In this document: one piece after another, positions 49,555-60,026 of the stretch | Layout: each line of letters opens with the position of its first letter | Position numbering within the stretch: position 1 is the first letter of the stretch | NCBI GenBank assembly: GCA_015060335.1 | Contig: SUYR01000003.1 | Location: 1-64,000 of the forward strand | Length of the DNA stretch: 64,000 bases | Direction of reading: 5' to 3' | Origin: Bacteroidales bacterium | GTDB taxonomy: Bacteria; Bacteroidota; Bacteroidia; Bacteroidales; UBA932 | Notes under the pieces: generated by a model | Databases searched by the model: none | What the model saw: the letters and a program-made list of their open reading frames with translations, nothing else | What the model was told of the DNA's origin: nothing | Translations under genes and position numbers: made by a program

Positions 49555-51906
49555 CTATTCAAAGAAAAAACTTTCATCCTCTTCAGCCTTCAAAGCCGCA
49601 TCCGCATCACTTCCGTCACAATCAAGATTGAGTGTCACTCCAGGAGGAGCCACAAATCTGTCTGTCTCATAAACTCCGAGAGTACCGTCTGCCATGACCT
49701 TCTGCATGAAGAGTCCCCAGATAGGAAGAGCCATATTGGATCCTCCGCCCAGAGCAAGAGACTCGAAATGCACCTGACGGTCCTCGGCTCCTACCCACAC
49801 ACCAGCTGTAAGGGAAGGAGTATAACCTATGAACCATCCGTCTGACTGGTCGTTCGTAGTACCTGTCTTGCCAGCAATCTCTCCCTTGAGACCATATTTT
49901 GCACGAAGACGGATACCCGTACCGCTGTTGACGACACCCTGCATCAGATTTGCCATAAGATATGCCGTATAATCACTCACAGCCTCACGCTTAGGATTGG
50001 TGAACTCGCCCAGCACATTTCCGTCATTGTCCTCGATGCGGGTCACAAATATAGGGGACACGAACACTCCGCGTGAAGGGAATGTATTGTAGGCCGCAAC
50101 CATATCATAAACAGCTATGTCAGCTGATCCCACACAGAGAGAATATGTCTCATCAATATGGCATCCGATTCCCATCTTGCGCATCATGTCCGCCATTGCA
50201 TGCGGGCCGTACTGCTTCATGAGATATGCGGAAATATTGTTAGAACTCTTGGTAAGTCCCCATTTCAAAGTGACTGTCTGACCTATCCATTCATCCTTGT
50301 CGGTACTCTTAGGCGTCCATGTGGTATCCTGAACAAGGAAGGTCTGAGGCACATTCACCACCTTGTCGCACGGGCTCATGCCCTCCTGCATTGCCAAAGT
50401 ATAGAGGAACGGCTTGATGGTGGATCCCACCTGACGCTTGCCCTGACGCACATTGTCATATTTGAAATAGCGGTAATTCGGACCACCGACATATGCCTTG
50501 ATATGACCGGTATGAGGCTCGATAGCCATGAATGCCGCACGAAGATGCGATTTATAATATCTGATCGAATCGTCAGGAGTCATGACTGTATCTATATACC
50601 CCTGCCTGTTCCACGAGAACACCCTCATCTTTGTCGGCACGGAGAAGCTCTTCCAGATATCCGCTTCTGAGACCCCGTCATTCTTCATGATGCGGTAACG
50701 GTCGCTCCAGCGTCTTGCCTGCTTCATCAGCATATCCACAGTAGCCTTGTCCACGTCATCCGAGAACGGCTTGTTCTTCTTCCAGCGCATATCCCTCCAG
50801 AAACTCTTCTGAAGGTCTTTACCAAGATGCTCTGCCACGGCTTCCTCTGCATATTTCTGCATCTTGTAATTGATGGTTGTATATATACGGAGTCCGTCTC
50901 TGTCGAGATTGTATTTCGAGCCGTCTGCCTTTGTATTCTTGTTGAGCCAGCCATAGAAGGCATTGTCCGCCCACTGGAGAGAGTCCACGACATAGTCCTC
51001 ATACTGCGCATATGACCAGCGCTTTGGCTCCTTTGCATTCATGGTACGGCGAAGCATATCCCTGAAATATGGACCGAGACCTGCATTGTGGTCCTGTATC
51101 TGATACGACAGGTTGATCGGCACCTGCTGGATGGAATCCTTCTGATGCTCAGTCAGATAGCCCGCCTTCTCCATCTGTGAGATCACAAAATTCCTTCTTA
51201 CAAGGGACTTGTCCGGATTCAACACCGGATTGTATCGGGTAGGCTTGTTGACCATTCCGACCAAGGTAGCGGCTTCCTCAACAGTCAGATCTATCGGAGA
51301 TTTGCCGAAGAAGGTCTGGGCCGCAGCCTTGATACCATAGGCATTGCTTCCGAAAAAGACCTGATTCATATACATGGTCATTATCTCGTCCTTGGTATAG
51401 CTGCGCTCGAGTTTCACCGCAGTCACCCATTCCTTGAGCTTGATCCACACCATCTTGAGCTTTGACACTCCTGGGATACGGCTGCTGACATCCTCTCGAG
51501 GATAAAGCGTCTTGGCAAGCTGCTGGGTAAGCGTACTTCCGCCTCCCTGACTTGAGTCGCCACCGAGGATTGTCTTGAATATCACACGGGCAAGACTCTT
51601 GAAGTCGATACCTGAATGCCTGTAGAAACGCACGTCCTCCGTGGCAACCGCAGCATTGACAAGGTTCGGAGACAGTTCGTTGAAACTTACGTACGAACGG
51701 TTCTCTATATGGAATGTAGTGAGAATCTCACCGTCTTCTGCGATGACCTGAGTGGCAAGCTTGCTGTCCGGATCTTCCAGTTCCTCGAATGAAGGTATGT
51801 CTGCAAATGCCCATACAAGACCTATGAGACCTGCAACCAGCAGGAAAGGTGTGCAGAACAGGATCCAGAACCATTTGATGATCTTCTTCTTTGTTATATC
51901 TTTCAT
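49555..51906 (-). CDS. penicillin-binding protein 1A (transglycosylase/transpeptidase)
   Basis: EDVRFYRHSGID, GGSTLTQQLAKTLYPRE, VGSTIKPFLYTLAM (SxxK-type), GKTGTTNDQSDGWFIGYTP; Met at 51906 preferred. Confidence 0.94.
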   Translation of the reverse strand: MKDITKKKIIKWFWILFCTPFLLVAGLIGLVWAFADIPSFEELEDPDSKLATQVIAEDGEILTTFHIENRSYVSFNELSPNLVNAAVATEDVRFYRHSGIDFKSLARVIFKTILGGDSSQGGGSTLTQQLAKTLYPREDVSSRIPGVSKLKMVWIKLKEWVTAVKLERSYTKDEIMTMYMNQVFFGSNAYGIKAAAQTFFGKSPIDLTVEEAATLVGMVNKPTRYNPVLNPDKSLVRRNFVISQMEKAGYLTEHQKDSIQQVPINLSYQIQDHNAGLGPYFRDMLRRTMNAKEPKRWSYAQYEDYVVDSLQWADNAFYGWLNKNTKADGSKYNLDRDGLRIYTTINYKMQKYAEEAVAEHLGKDLQKSFWRDMRWKKNKPFSDDVDKATVDMLMKQARRWSDRYRIMKNDGVSEADIWKSFSVPTKMRVFSWNRQGYIDTVMTPDDSIRYYKSHLRAAFMAIEPHTGHIKAYVGGPNYRYFKYDNVRQGKRQVGSTIKPFLYTLAMQEGMSPCDKVVNVPQTFLVQDTTWTPKSTDKDEWIGQTVTLKWGLTKSSNNISAYLMKQYGPHAMADMMRKMGIGCHIDETYSLCVGSADIAVYDMVAAYNTFPSRGVFVSPIFVTRIEDNDGNVLGEFTNPKREAVSDYTAYLMANLMQGVVNSGTGIRLRAKYGLKGEIAGKTGTTNDQSDGWFIGYTPSLTAGVWVGAEDRQVHFESLALGGGSNMALPIWGLFMQKVMADGTLGVYETDRFVAPPGVTLNLDCDGSDADAALKAEEDESFFFE

Positions 51907-51931
51907 AATGTCAACATTTTCACTTAAAAAT

Positions 51932-51947
51932 GTCACCTTTAGGTGAC
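51932..51947. other. hairpin in the PBP1A 5' leader
   Basis: GTCACCTTTAGGTGAC palindrome; minus strand followed by ATTTTT. Confidence 0.5.
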
Positions 51948-51973
51948 CTTCTTTTTATATAGGTACAAGACGA

Positions 51974-51981
51974 CAAAATTA
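51974..51981 (-). promoter_or_regulatory. Bacteroidetes -7 promoter element for PBP1A
   Basis: TAATTTTG on minus strand. Confidence 0.4.
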
Positions 51982-52084
51982 GCAACAAAATTTGGATAAT
52001 TGCCCGAAAAGTACCTTACTTTGCACAATCTTTTTGAAAAGTCCTGCCAGCAGGACGACCCGGACAAACTGAAAAATTGAAGGA

Positions 52085-54403
52085 ATGAGCATGAAGGAAG
52101 GAAAAAATCTTGTAATCGTCGAGTCTCCCGGTAAGATAAAGAAACTTCAGGAGGCACTCGGAAACGACTTTGTGGTAAAGGCAAGTATCGGTCATATCAG
52201 AGACCTTGACGAAAACGGACTCAGCATAGACATCAACAATGGCTTCAAACCCAACTACGTCGTCCCTGCCGACAAGAAAAAGGTAGTGGCAGACCTTAAG
52301 AAAGAGGCGCAGAAGGCATCCATGGTATGGCTTGCATCCGATGCCGACCGTGAAGGAGAAGCCATCTCATGGCATCTTTTCGAAACTCTCGGACTCAGCA
52401 GCGAGAACACAAAACGTATCGTCTGCCTTGAGATTACAAAGCCTGCCATCCTTGCAGCCATCCAAAATCCACGCGAGATAGACATGAATCTGGTCAACGC
52501 CCAGCAGGCCCGTCGAGTGCTTGACCGTCTTGTGGGATTCGAGCTCTCACCTGTGCTCTGGAGAAAGGTCCAGCCTAAACTGTCTGCAGGACGAGTACAG
52601 TCTGTGGCACTCCGCCTGATTGTAGACAAGGAACGCGAAATCATCAACTTCAAACATGAGCAGTACTATAAGGTAGAGGCGATGTTCCATCCCGAAGGAA
52701 CTCCTGAAGGAACATTGGTCAAAGCTACTCTGGACAGACGTTTTCAGGATATGGAGTCAGCCAGGTCATTCCTTGAAAAATGTATCGGAGCGGACTTCAG
52801 CATCTGCAGCATAGAGAAGAAAGAGGGCACAAGGACTCCGGCCGCCCCGTTCACTACTTCCACACTTCAGCAGGAAGCCGCACGCAAGCTCCGTTTCTCT
52901 GTGAGCCAGACGATGAGCATTGCACAGCATCTTTACGAGCAGGGACTCATAACCTACATGAGAACCGACTCTACCAATCTTTCCGGTCTGGCGATCGGCA
53001 CAGCCAAAAGATTCATAACCGACAATTTCGGAGAAGAATATTCAAAGACAAGGCAATACAAGACCAAGGCAAAAGGGGCACAGGAGGCCCATGAGGCCAT
53101 CCGACCTACATATCTGGATACAACATCGATCAATGGTACGCCTCAGGAGCAGAGACTGTACGAACTCATATGGAAACGTACCATGGCGTCTCAGATGGCT
53201 GATGCGAAGGTGCTGAAGACAGACATGAAGGTGTCTTGCAGCAATGCTGAAGAGAAATTCAACGTACAGGCCACTCAGGTGATTTTCGATGGATTCCTCA
53301 AGCTCTATATGGAAAGCTCTGACGACCCTCAGCAGGATGACGAAGAGGTAATCCTTCCTGAACTTCATACAGGAGACAGAATGTTTGAAAACGGAATATC
53401 TGCAGAATGTAAATTCACGTCCGCACCTTCAAGATATACCGACGCATCACTCATCAAGAAACTCGAAGAACTCGAGATCGGACGCCCGTCCACATATGCA
53501 CCTACGATCATGACCCTGACCAAGGCGCGCGGATATGTGGTAAAGGGTGACAAGCCGGGTGAGAAGCATCATGTCACAAATCTCAGCCTCAAGAACGGAG
53601 TCATCAAGTCGTCATCCAAGACCGAAACAGTAGGTGCAGAAAGAGGCAGACTTCTGCCACAGGAAATCGGAATCATCGTGACCGATTACCTTGTAAAGAA
53701 TTTCCCTCAGATTCTGGACTACACATTCACCGCTACAGTAGAGGAAGACTTCGACCGCATCGCAGACGGAGAGCTCCCTTGGAACGGAGTCATCGCCGAC
53801 TTCTACGATCCGTTCCACAAGACAGTGGACAGCGCAATGAGCAGCAAGGAATATGGAAGCGCTGCAAGCCGTGAGCTCGGAACAGCCCCTGACGGCCAGA
53901 CCCTCACAGCCCGTTTCGGCCAGTACGGGGCATATGTACAGAAAGGCGAGGGCGAAAACAAGCAGTATGCAAGCCTTGCTCCAGGCCAGCTGATCGAAAG
54001 CATAACACTCGAAGAGGCCCTGAAACTGTTTGAACTTCCACGCACAGTAGGTCAGCACGAAGGCATAGACATCATATGCACAAAGGGACGTTTCGGTCCG
54101 TATATCAAGTATGGAGATAAAAATATATCACTCCCGCGTGGCACCGACCCTCTGAAAGTAGACTTAGAAAGCTGCATCAAGCTTATCGAAGACAGTGCAA
54201 ACAAGACGAAGGGAGGAATAATCGCAGAATTTCAAGATAGTGACATTCAGGTGATTGACGGCGCTTACGGACCATATCTAAAGCACGCAGGAAGCAATTA
54301 CAAGCTGCCTAAGGGCACTGATCCGACAACACTTACAGAAGATAAGTGCAAGGAAATCATCCAGAACAGCGAGCCTACAGGACGTAAGAAAAGACGTAAA
54401 TAA
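52085..54403 (+). CDS. topA: DNA topoisomerase I
   Basis: LVIVESPGKIKKLQEALG, LASDADREGEAISWHL, GLITYMRTDSTNLS; C-terminal repeat domains. Confidence 0.96.
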   Translation: MSMKEGKNLVIVESPGKIKKLQEALGNDFVVKASIGHIRDLDENGLSIDINNGFKPNYVVPADKKKVVADLKKEAQKASMVWLASDADREGEAISWHLFETLGLSSENTKRIVCLEITKPAILAAIQNPREIDMNLVNAQQARRVLDRLVGFELSPVLWRKVQPKLSAGRVQSVALRLIVDKEREIINFKHEQYYKVEAMFHPEGTPEGTLVKATLDRRFQDMESARSFLEKCIGADFSICSIEKKEGTRTPAAPFTTSTLQQEAARKLRFSVSQTMSIAQHLYEQGLITYMRTDSTNLSGLAIGTAKRFITDNFGEEYSKTRQYKTKAKGAQEAHEAIRPTYLDTTSINGTPQEQRLYELIWKRTMASQMADAKVLKTDMKVSCSNAEEKFNVQATQVIFDGFLKLYMESSDDPQQDDEEVILPELHTGDRMFENGISAECKFTSAPSRYTDASLIKKLEELEIGRPSTYAPTIMTLTKARGYVVKGDKPGEKHHVTNLSLKNGVIKSSSKTETVGAERGRLLPQEIGIIVTDYLVKNFPQILDYTFTATVEEDFDRIADGELPWNGVIADFYDPFHKTVDSAMSSKEYGSAASRELGTAPDGQTLTARFGQYGAYVQKGEGENKQYASLAPGQLIESITLEEALKLFELPRTVGQHEGIDIICTKGRFGPYIKYGDKNISLPRGTDPLKVDLESCIKLIEDSANKTKGGIIAEFQDSDIQVIDGAYGPYLKHAGSNYKLPKGTDPTTLTEDKCKEIIQNSEPTGRKKRRK

Positions 54404-54423
54404 ACTTTCGAAATGTAACATTC

Positions 54424-54472
54424 CGCCTGCAAATTTTTGAGAATTGAAATTTCCTCATTAAATTTGCAGGCG
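54424..54472. promoter_or_regulatory. 13-bp inverted repeat upstream of the Lrp/AsnC-type gene
   Basis: CGCCTGCAAATTT-N23-AAATTTGCAGGCG, perfect arms. Confidence 0.6.
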
Positions 54473-54497
54473 TAATAAGTTATAATTCGTAAGAACT

Positions 54498-55016
54498 ATG
54501 TCAAACTATCAATTGGACAATATCGACCAGAAGATTCTGTCTTTCCTGGTCAAGAATGCCAGAATGCCGTTTTTGGAAATAGCACGAGAGTGCAATGTGT
54601 CAGGAGCTGCAATCCATCAGAGAGTGAAAAGGCTCGAAGCGAACGGAGTCATCACAGGCTCACGCATCCTTGTCAAGCCTCAGGCCCTGGGACTCAACGT
54701 GTGCGCATTCGTCAGCGTATCTCTTTCGGAAGCAAACAAGTATCCGGAAGTCATCGAATCGTTCAAAAAGATTTCCGAGGTGGTGGAATGCCACTTCGTC
54801 ACCGGAAAGCACAATCTTCTCATCAAGATCTATTGCTTTGACCATGACCACCTTATGCAGATTCTGCTGAATACCATACAGAAGATTCCGTACGTACAGC
54901 AGACAGAAACCCAGATATCACTCGACCAGGCGATAGAACGCCAGGTGTGGGTAAAGGAATATCAGAACACCAGCTTCTCAGAGACTGTAAAGAAGCACAA
55001 GAAGGACAATATCTAA
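54498..55016 (+). CDS. Lrp/AsnC family transcriptional regulator
   Basis: LDNIDQKILSFLVKNARMPFLEIARECNVSGAAIHQRVKRLEANGVITG. Confidence 0.93.
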   Translation: MSNYQLDNIDQKILSFLVKNARMPFLEIARECNVSGAAIHQRVKRLEANGVITGSRILVKPQALGLNVCAFVSVSLSEANKYPEVIESFKKISEVVECHFVTGKHNLLIKIYCFDHDHLMQILLNTIQKIPYVQQTETQISLDQAIERQVWVKEYQNTSFSETVKKHKKDNI

Positions 55017-55750
55017 GCCTTACGGATATTAAGCACAGCCTCAGCAAGGACAATATCCTCCTGAGTAGTTATCTTTATATTAAGCCTCTCACCTATCAGA
55101 TAGGAGAGGCTTTTTCCGTATCTTTCAAACACTGAGGCATCGTCGGTAAAGGCTGTATCATAGGCCTGGGTGTATGCCTTACGTATGGTTTCAGATTGAA
55201 AGACCTGAGGAGTCTGGGCCCCATACAGGACAGACCTGTCGGCACTCTGACCCGGTACTGCGGAATACGTCTCGCTTCCGTCATCCCAGACCTTTTTCCT
55301 GAGGACCTTCAACGTATCCACGCAAGGGATGATGGGAATGACTCCAGGCGACGATTCGGCTGCCTCGAACAGCCTGTTTACGAGTCCGGCCGACAACAGA
55401 GGTCTAACACCGTCATGGATCGCCACCAAAGCCCCGTCAGGAATCTTCTCAAGGGCATTTCTTACAGAATGAAAACGTGTAATCCCGCCTTTGACCAATA
55501 TCTGAGGACAGATGAAATCCGTGCTGTAGCAATACTGTTTCCAGTAATCCATATGTTCCTCCGGAAGCACTGTGACCACATTGATTTCAGGGCAGGCTTC
55601 AAGAAACACTTCGATAGTTCTCCGAAGTATGGCCTTGCCACCCAATTCGAGGAACTGCTTAGGTTTTGAAGCACCCATTCTGGTCCCGCTTCCGCCTGCA
55701 ACTACAATCACATATTTTTTTCTGTCCATATGCAAGATATTATACTGCAA
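55013..55750 (-). CDS. ispD: 2-C-methyl-D-erythritol 4-phosphate cytidylyltransferase
   Basis: VVAGGSGTRMGASKPKQFLELGGKAIL, AIHDGVRPL, TDDASVFE. Confidence 0.94.
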   Translation of the reverse strand: MQYNILHMDRKKYVIVVAGGSGTRMGASKPKQFLELGGKAILRRTIEVFLEACPEINVVTVLPEEHMDYWKQYCYSTDFICPQILVKGGITRFHSVRNALEKIPDGALVAIHDGVRPLLSAGLVNRLFEAAESSPGVIPIIPCVDTLKVLRKKVWDDGSETYSAVPGQSADRSVLYGAQTPQVFQSETIRKAYTQAYDTAFTDDASVFERYGKSLSYLIGERLNIKITTQEDIVLAEAVLNIRKA

Positions 55751-55813
55751 AATTAAGTTTTTTTTGTAATTTTACAGCCCAATTGAACAATCGATAAAAC
55801 AGAGTAGAAAAAT

Positions 55814-56836
55814 ATGGCATTTTCATTCTTAACCCAGGAATTGGCAATGGACCTCGGAACAGCCAATACGGTCATTTTCCAGAACGACCAGATTGTGCTT
55901 GACGAGCCGAGCATCGTAGCCATTGACAACAACACAGGAAAGGCTCTCGCACTCGGACAAAAGGCGAAGCTCATGCAGGAGAGGGAGAATCCGGGTATCA
56001 AGACAGTGCGTCCAATGAAGGACGGAGTCATCGCAGACTTCAACGCAGCGGAGATGATGATACGTGGATTCATAAAGCAGGTAAACAGCAGAAGACGTTC
56101 ACTATTCACACCTAATATCAAGATGGTCATCGGCATACCTTCAGGAAGTACCGAGGTGGAGATTCGTGCGGTACGTGACTCTTCGGAGCATGCAGGTGGC
56201 CGTGACGTATATCTGATCTATGAGCCGATGGCTTCTGCACTCGGTATCGGACTAGACGTGGAGGCACCTAAGGGAAACATGGTAGTGGATATAGGAGGTG
56301 GTACCACAGAAATCGCTGTTATCTCTCTCGGAGGTATCGTTGTGCAGGACAGCATCAAGGTTGCAGGTGACGTGTTCACAAGCGACATCCAGCACTATCT
56401 CCGTCAGCAGCACAACATCAAGGTGGGTCAGATCACAGCAGAGAAGATCAAGATCGCCATCGGAGCCGTTCTTCCGAATCTTGACGAGGAACCGGAGCCG
56501 TTTGCAATCACCGGTCCTAACCTCATGACAGCCCACCCTGTACATGCGACCATCACATATCAGGAAATCGCTCACTGCCTCGACAAGTCCGTGGCACGTA
56601 TCGAAAGCGGTATCCTCCACGTGCTCGAGCAGACTCCACCGGAGCTCTATTCGGACATCGTAGAGAACGGAATCCATCTCGCAGGTGGCGGATCCCTTCT
56701 CAGAGGTCTTGCAAAGCGTCTTAGCGAGAAGGTGAACATTCCTTTTTATGTGGCTGATGACCCGCTCAGGGCTGTAGCACGAGGTACATGTCTCGCACTC
56801 AAGAACACAGAGAACTACACCTTCCTTATGAGATAA
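55814..56836 (+). CDS. mreB: rod shape-determining protein MreB
   Basis: MDLGTANTVIF, VVDIGGGTTEIAVISLGGIV, LAGGGSLLRGL. Confidence 0.97.
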   Translation: MAFSFLTQELAMDLGTANTVIFQNDQIVLDEPSIVAIDNNTGKALALGQKAKLMQERENPGIKTVRPMKDGVIADFNAAEMMIRGFIKQVNSRRRSLFTPNIKMVIGIPSGSTEVEIRAVRDSSEHAGGRDVYLIYEPMASALGIGLDVEAPKGNMVVDIGGGTTEIAVISLGGIVVQDSIKVAGDVFTSDIQHYLRQQHNIKVGQITAEKIKIAIGAVLPNLDEEPEPFAITGPNLMTAHPVHATITYQEIAHCLDKSVARIESGILHVLEQTPPELYSDIVENGIHLAGGGSLLRGLAKRLSEKVNIPFYVADDPLRAVARGTCLALKNTENYTFLMR

Positions 56837-56839
56837 AAG

Positions 56840-57655
56840 TTGCGTAAAGGCAGTCTCATATTTCATCTGATCAATGCAGCTATCTTCATCGCACTGGAGA
56901 TAGCTGCGTTGAGTATGCTGCGCAATAACGCCCCCCTGCAGAACACATGGATAGCAAAAGGCGGGCAGGCAGTCATGGGAGGCCTCTGGGGAATGTCTCA
57001 GGATGTGGGTGACTATTTTTCGCTCCGACAGGCGAACGACTCGCTGGCATTGGAAAACTTCCGCCTCAGGCTCAGAGTGGCTCAGATCGAGAAGTTCGTC
57101 TCCGACACTCTCAGGATATCCGACATTCCGGCCACCACTCTCGGGTACAAGTACATACCGGCCACCATATCGAAGATAAGCAACAACACCCAGCACAACT
57201 ACATCATCATAGACAAGGGTTCTGACGACGGAGTGCTTCAGGGTGACGGAGTAATAACAGGGAAAGGAGCAGTCGGAGTCATTGACGCCGTAAGCAGGAA
57301 CTTCTCATATGCCCGTTCGTTCAAGAATCACGGAATGAGCATCAGTGCTAGGGTCGGAAAGACAGGTATCTCCGGTCCGCTTGTCTGGGACGGGGTCAGC
57401 AACAACGGAGCATTGCTGAAAGAGATTCCGTTACATATGGAAATCGCGGTCGGTGACACTATCTATACAAGTGGATTCTCATCCATATTTCCTCCTGACA
57501 TACCTCTCGGCACGACAGGAGAGTCGCGTATAGTGAACGGATCCACTTCTGAGATCAAGGTAAGTCTTTTTGAGGACTTCTCTGCCTTGAGATATGTGAC
57601 TGTTGTGGAAAATCTCGGAAGAAAAGAGATAAAGGAACTGGAGGACAGACAATGA
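56840..57655 (+). CDS. mreC: rod shape-determining protein MreC (TTG start)
   Basis: position in mre operon; IIDKGSDDGVLQGDGVITGKGAVGVIDAV. Confidence 0.92.
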   Translation: MRKGSLIFHLINAAIFIALEIAALSMLRNNAPLQNTWIAKGGQAVMGGLWGMSQDVGDYFSLRQANDSLALENFRLRLRVAQIEKFVSDTLRISDIPATTLGYKYIPATISKISNNTQHNYIIIDKGSDDGVLQGDGVITGKGAVGVIDAVSRNFSYARSFKNHGMSISARVGKTGISGPLVWDGVSNNGALLKEIPLHMEIAVGDTIYTSGFSSIFPPDIPLGTTGESRIVNGSTSEIKVSLFEDFSALRYVTVVENLGRKEIKELEDRQ

Positions 57656-58167
57656 AGACAAACCACAATTTTCCACTGATGTATGCATTGCTCCTGATCT
57701 GCCAGGTCATATTGTGCAATTACGCCCATCTGGGTCCGTATATCACTTTAACCTTTCTTCCTGCCATGATTCTGTGCGTCCCAATCAGAATCAGCACAAT
57801 AACATGTATGCTCGTGGCATTTGCCAGCGGATTCCTCACAGATTTTCTTGCAGAAGGTCTGCTCGGTCTCAACGTTGCGGCCCTGCTGCCTGTAGCCCTC
57901 ATCCGAAAAGGAACAGTCAGGATATTCCTGGGAGAGGACATCATCGCCAGAAAAGACTCGTTCTCCATCAAAAAAAACGGTCTGCTCAAGGTATCCACAG
58001 CCCTGCTCGTTTCAACGGCAGTATTTCTGGCAGCATATATATTCCTTGACGGAGCCGGTACAAGACCGTTCTGGTTCTGTGCAGCAAAGTTCGGAATATC
58101 ACTTGTCTGCAACTGGATTCTTGGTATTCTCGTCATAAACACACTCACTACTGACGACAGGAAATAG
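57652..58167 (+). CDS. mreD: rod shape-determining protein MreD
   Basis: membrane protein between mreC and PBP2. Confidence 0.85.
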   Translation: MKTNHNFPLMYALLLICQVILCNYAHLGPYITLTFLPAMILCVPIRISTITCMLVAFASGFLTDFLAEGLLGLNVAALLPVALIRKGTVRIFLGEDIIARKDSFSIKKNGLLKVSTALLVSTAVFLAAYIFLDGAGTRPFWFCAAKFGISLVCNWILGILVINTLTTDDRK

Positions 58168-58178
58168 GAGGGCAAGGA

Positions 58179-60026
58179 ATGAAGCTGAATCGCAAGAACA
58201 AACTGCTTATAGGACTCTGTACGGCGGCATTTATAATGATTGCCAAGCTGTTCAGTATTCAGATCATCAACGATAAGTACAAGCTGGCAGCCGACAACAA
58301 CTCTCTCGTCTATAACACAATCTATCCGAACAGAGGCATCATCCATGACCGGAACGGCAAGATTCTGGTCGGTAACAAGATTTCATATGATTTGATGGTC
58401 ACACCCCGCGAGGTGGAGCCTTTTGACACGCTTACATTCTGCGAAGTACTGAATGTCACGCCAGAATTCGTCAGAGAAAAGATGGCGGAATACAGGAAGT
58501 TCCGTTCAAGGATCGGTTGGCGTACTGTGGTGATGATCAAGCAGATACCTACGGAAACCTATATGAGGTTTGCTGAGATTGCCTATAAGTTTCCTGGATT
58601 CCGGGGACAGGCACGAAGCATCAGGGAATATCCGTACAATGCCGGAGGAAACCTTCTCGGATATGTATCAGAAGTAGATGCTCAATATATAGAGAAACAT
58701 GAAGGGGAATACCAGTCAGGAGACTATGCCGGAAAGACAGGTATAGAGGCGGCAAGAGAGAAGGAACTTCGTGGAGAAAAGGGTTACAATATCATGCTGA
58801 GGGATTCCCGCAACAAGATCATGTCTCGATATCAGAACGGAGAGATGGACAAGGAAGCAGTTCCGGGCAATGACATCACGACCACCATTGATGCAGAACT
58901 CCAGCACTACGGCCAGATGCTGATGAACAACAAGGTAGGCAGTCTCATAGCCATCGAGCCATCCACCGGAGAGATCCTCACAATGGTATCCAGCCCCGGT
59001 ATCGACGTTGACAAGCTCGCGGATATAGGAAAGCACTACAGCGACATCGTGTCTGACCCATACAAGCCTATGTTCAACCGAACCGTACAGGCATCATATC
59101 CTCCCGGCTCGGTCTTCAAACTGGTGAACGGACTGATCGGCCTGCAGGAAGGCGTGATCACGCCCAACACTCACTATCCATGCAGCATGGGATATAAATT
59201 CGGACGCAACAAGCTCGGCTGTCATGCCCACAAGTCCCCGCTTAGCTTCGAAGAGTCCATCATGATGTCCTGCAATGCATATTACTGCTACATCCTGAGA
59301 GACCTTCTGGAGAACGGAAAGAACGGCGACATCGCAGAATCCATGGACAAATGGAACGAATACGTAAAGAGTTTCGGTTTCGGAAAGAAACTGGGAAGCG
59401 ATTTCCCTTCAGAACTCGGAGGATTCATTCCGGACTCCAAATATTATAACAGGGTCTATGGCAAAGGCAGATGGAAGGCCACTACAGTCATATCATTGTC
59501 CATCGGTCAGGGTGAGATAGGCTGTACGCCTCTGCATATGGCGAATCTGTGCGCCACCATCGCAAACCGAGGATGGTACTACACACCTCATATCGTAAAA
59601 GACTCGGAAAGCGTAAGGATTGACGACAGATTCAAGGAAAAGAACTATACCATGGTAGATACTACGCATTTCCAGAAAGTAGTAGGCGGAATGTACAGGG
59701 CTGTGAACAGCGGATTCGGCTCAGGCGGAACGGCAAGCATCGCTCATGTGGAAGGTCTGGACATATGCGGAAAGACAGGAACAGCCCAGAATCCCCATGG
59801 AGACGACCACTCGGTGTTCATATGTTTCGCTCCGAGAGAGAATCCGAAGATTGCTGTGGCGGCATATGTTGAGAACGGAGGATTCGGAGCGACATGGGCG
59901 GCTCCTATAGCCTCTCTTCTGACGGAAATGTATCTTAACAGAGAAATCAGCGAAAGCAGGAAACCGCTTGAAAAGAGAGTGCTTGAAGGCAATCTCATGC
60001 ATAAAGTAAAGGTAAAGAAGAAATGA
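58179..60026 (+). CDS. mrdA: penicillin-binding protein 2
   Basis: YPNRGIIHDRNGKIL, YPPGSVFKLVNGL, DICGKTGTAQNPHGDDHSVF. Confidence 0.95.
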   Translation: MKLNRKNKLLIGLCTAAFIMIAKLFSIQIINDKYKLAADNNSLVYNTIYPNRGIIHDRNGKILVGNKISYDLMVTPREVEPFDTLTFCEVLNVTPEFVREKMAEYRKFRSRIGWRTVVMIKQIPTETYMRFAEIAYKFPGFRGQARSIREYPYNAGGNLLGYVSEVDAQYIEKHEGEYQSGDYAGKTGIEAAREKELRGEKGYNIMLRDSRNKIMSRYQNGEMDKEAVPGNDITTTIDAELQHYGQMLMNNKVGSLIAIEPSTGEILTMVSSPGIDVDKLADIGKHYSDIVSDPYKPMFNRTVQASYPPGSVFKLVNGLIGLQEGVITPNTHYPCSMGYKFGRNKLGCHAHKSPLSFEESIMMSCNAYYCYILRDLLENGKNGDIAESMDKWNEYVKSFGFGKKLGSDFPSELGGFIPDSKYYNRVYGKGRWKATTVISLSIGQGEIGCTPLHMANLCATIANRGWYYTPHIVKDSESVRIDDRFKEKNYTMVDTTHFQKVVGGMYRAVNSGFGSGGTASIAHVEGLDICGKTGTAQNPHGDDHSVFICFAPRENPKIAVAAYVENGGFGATWAAPIASLLTEMYLNREISESRKPLEKRVLEGNLMHKVKVKKK

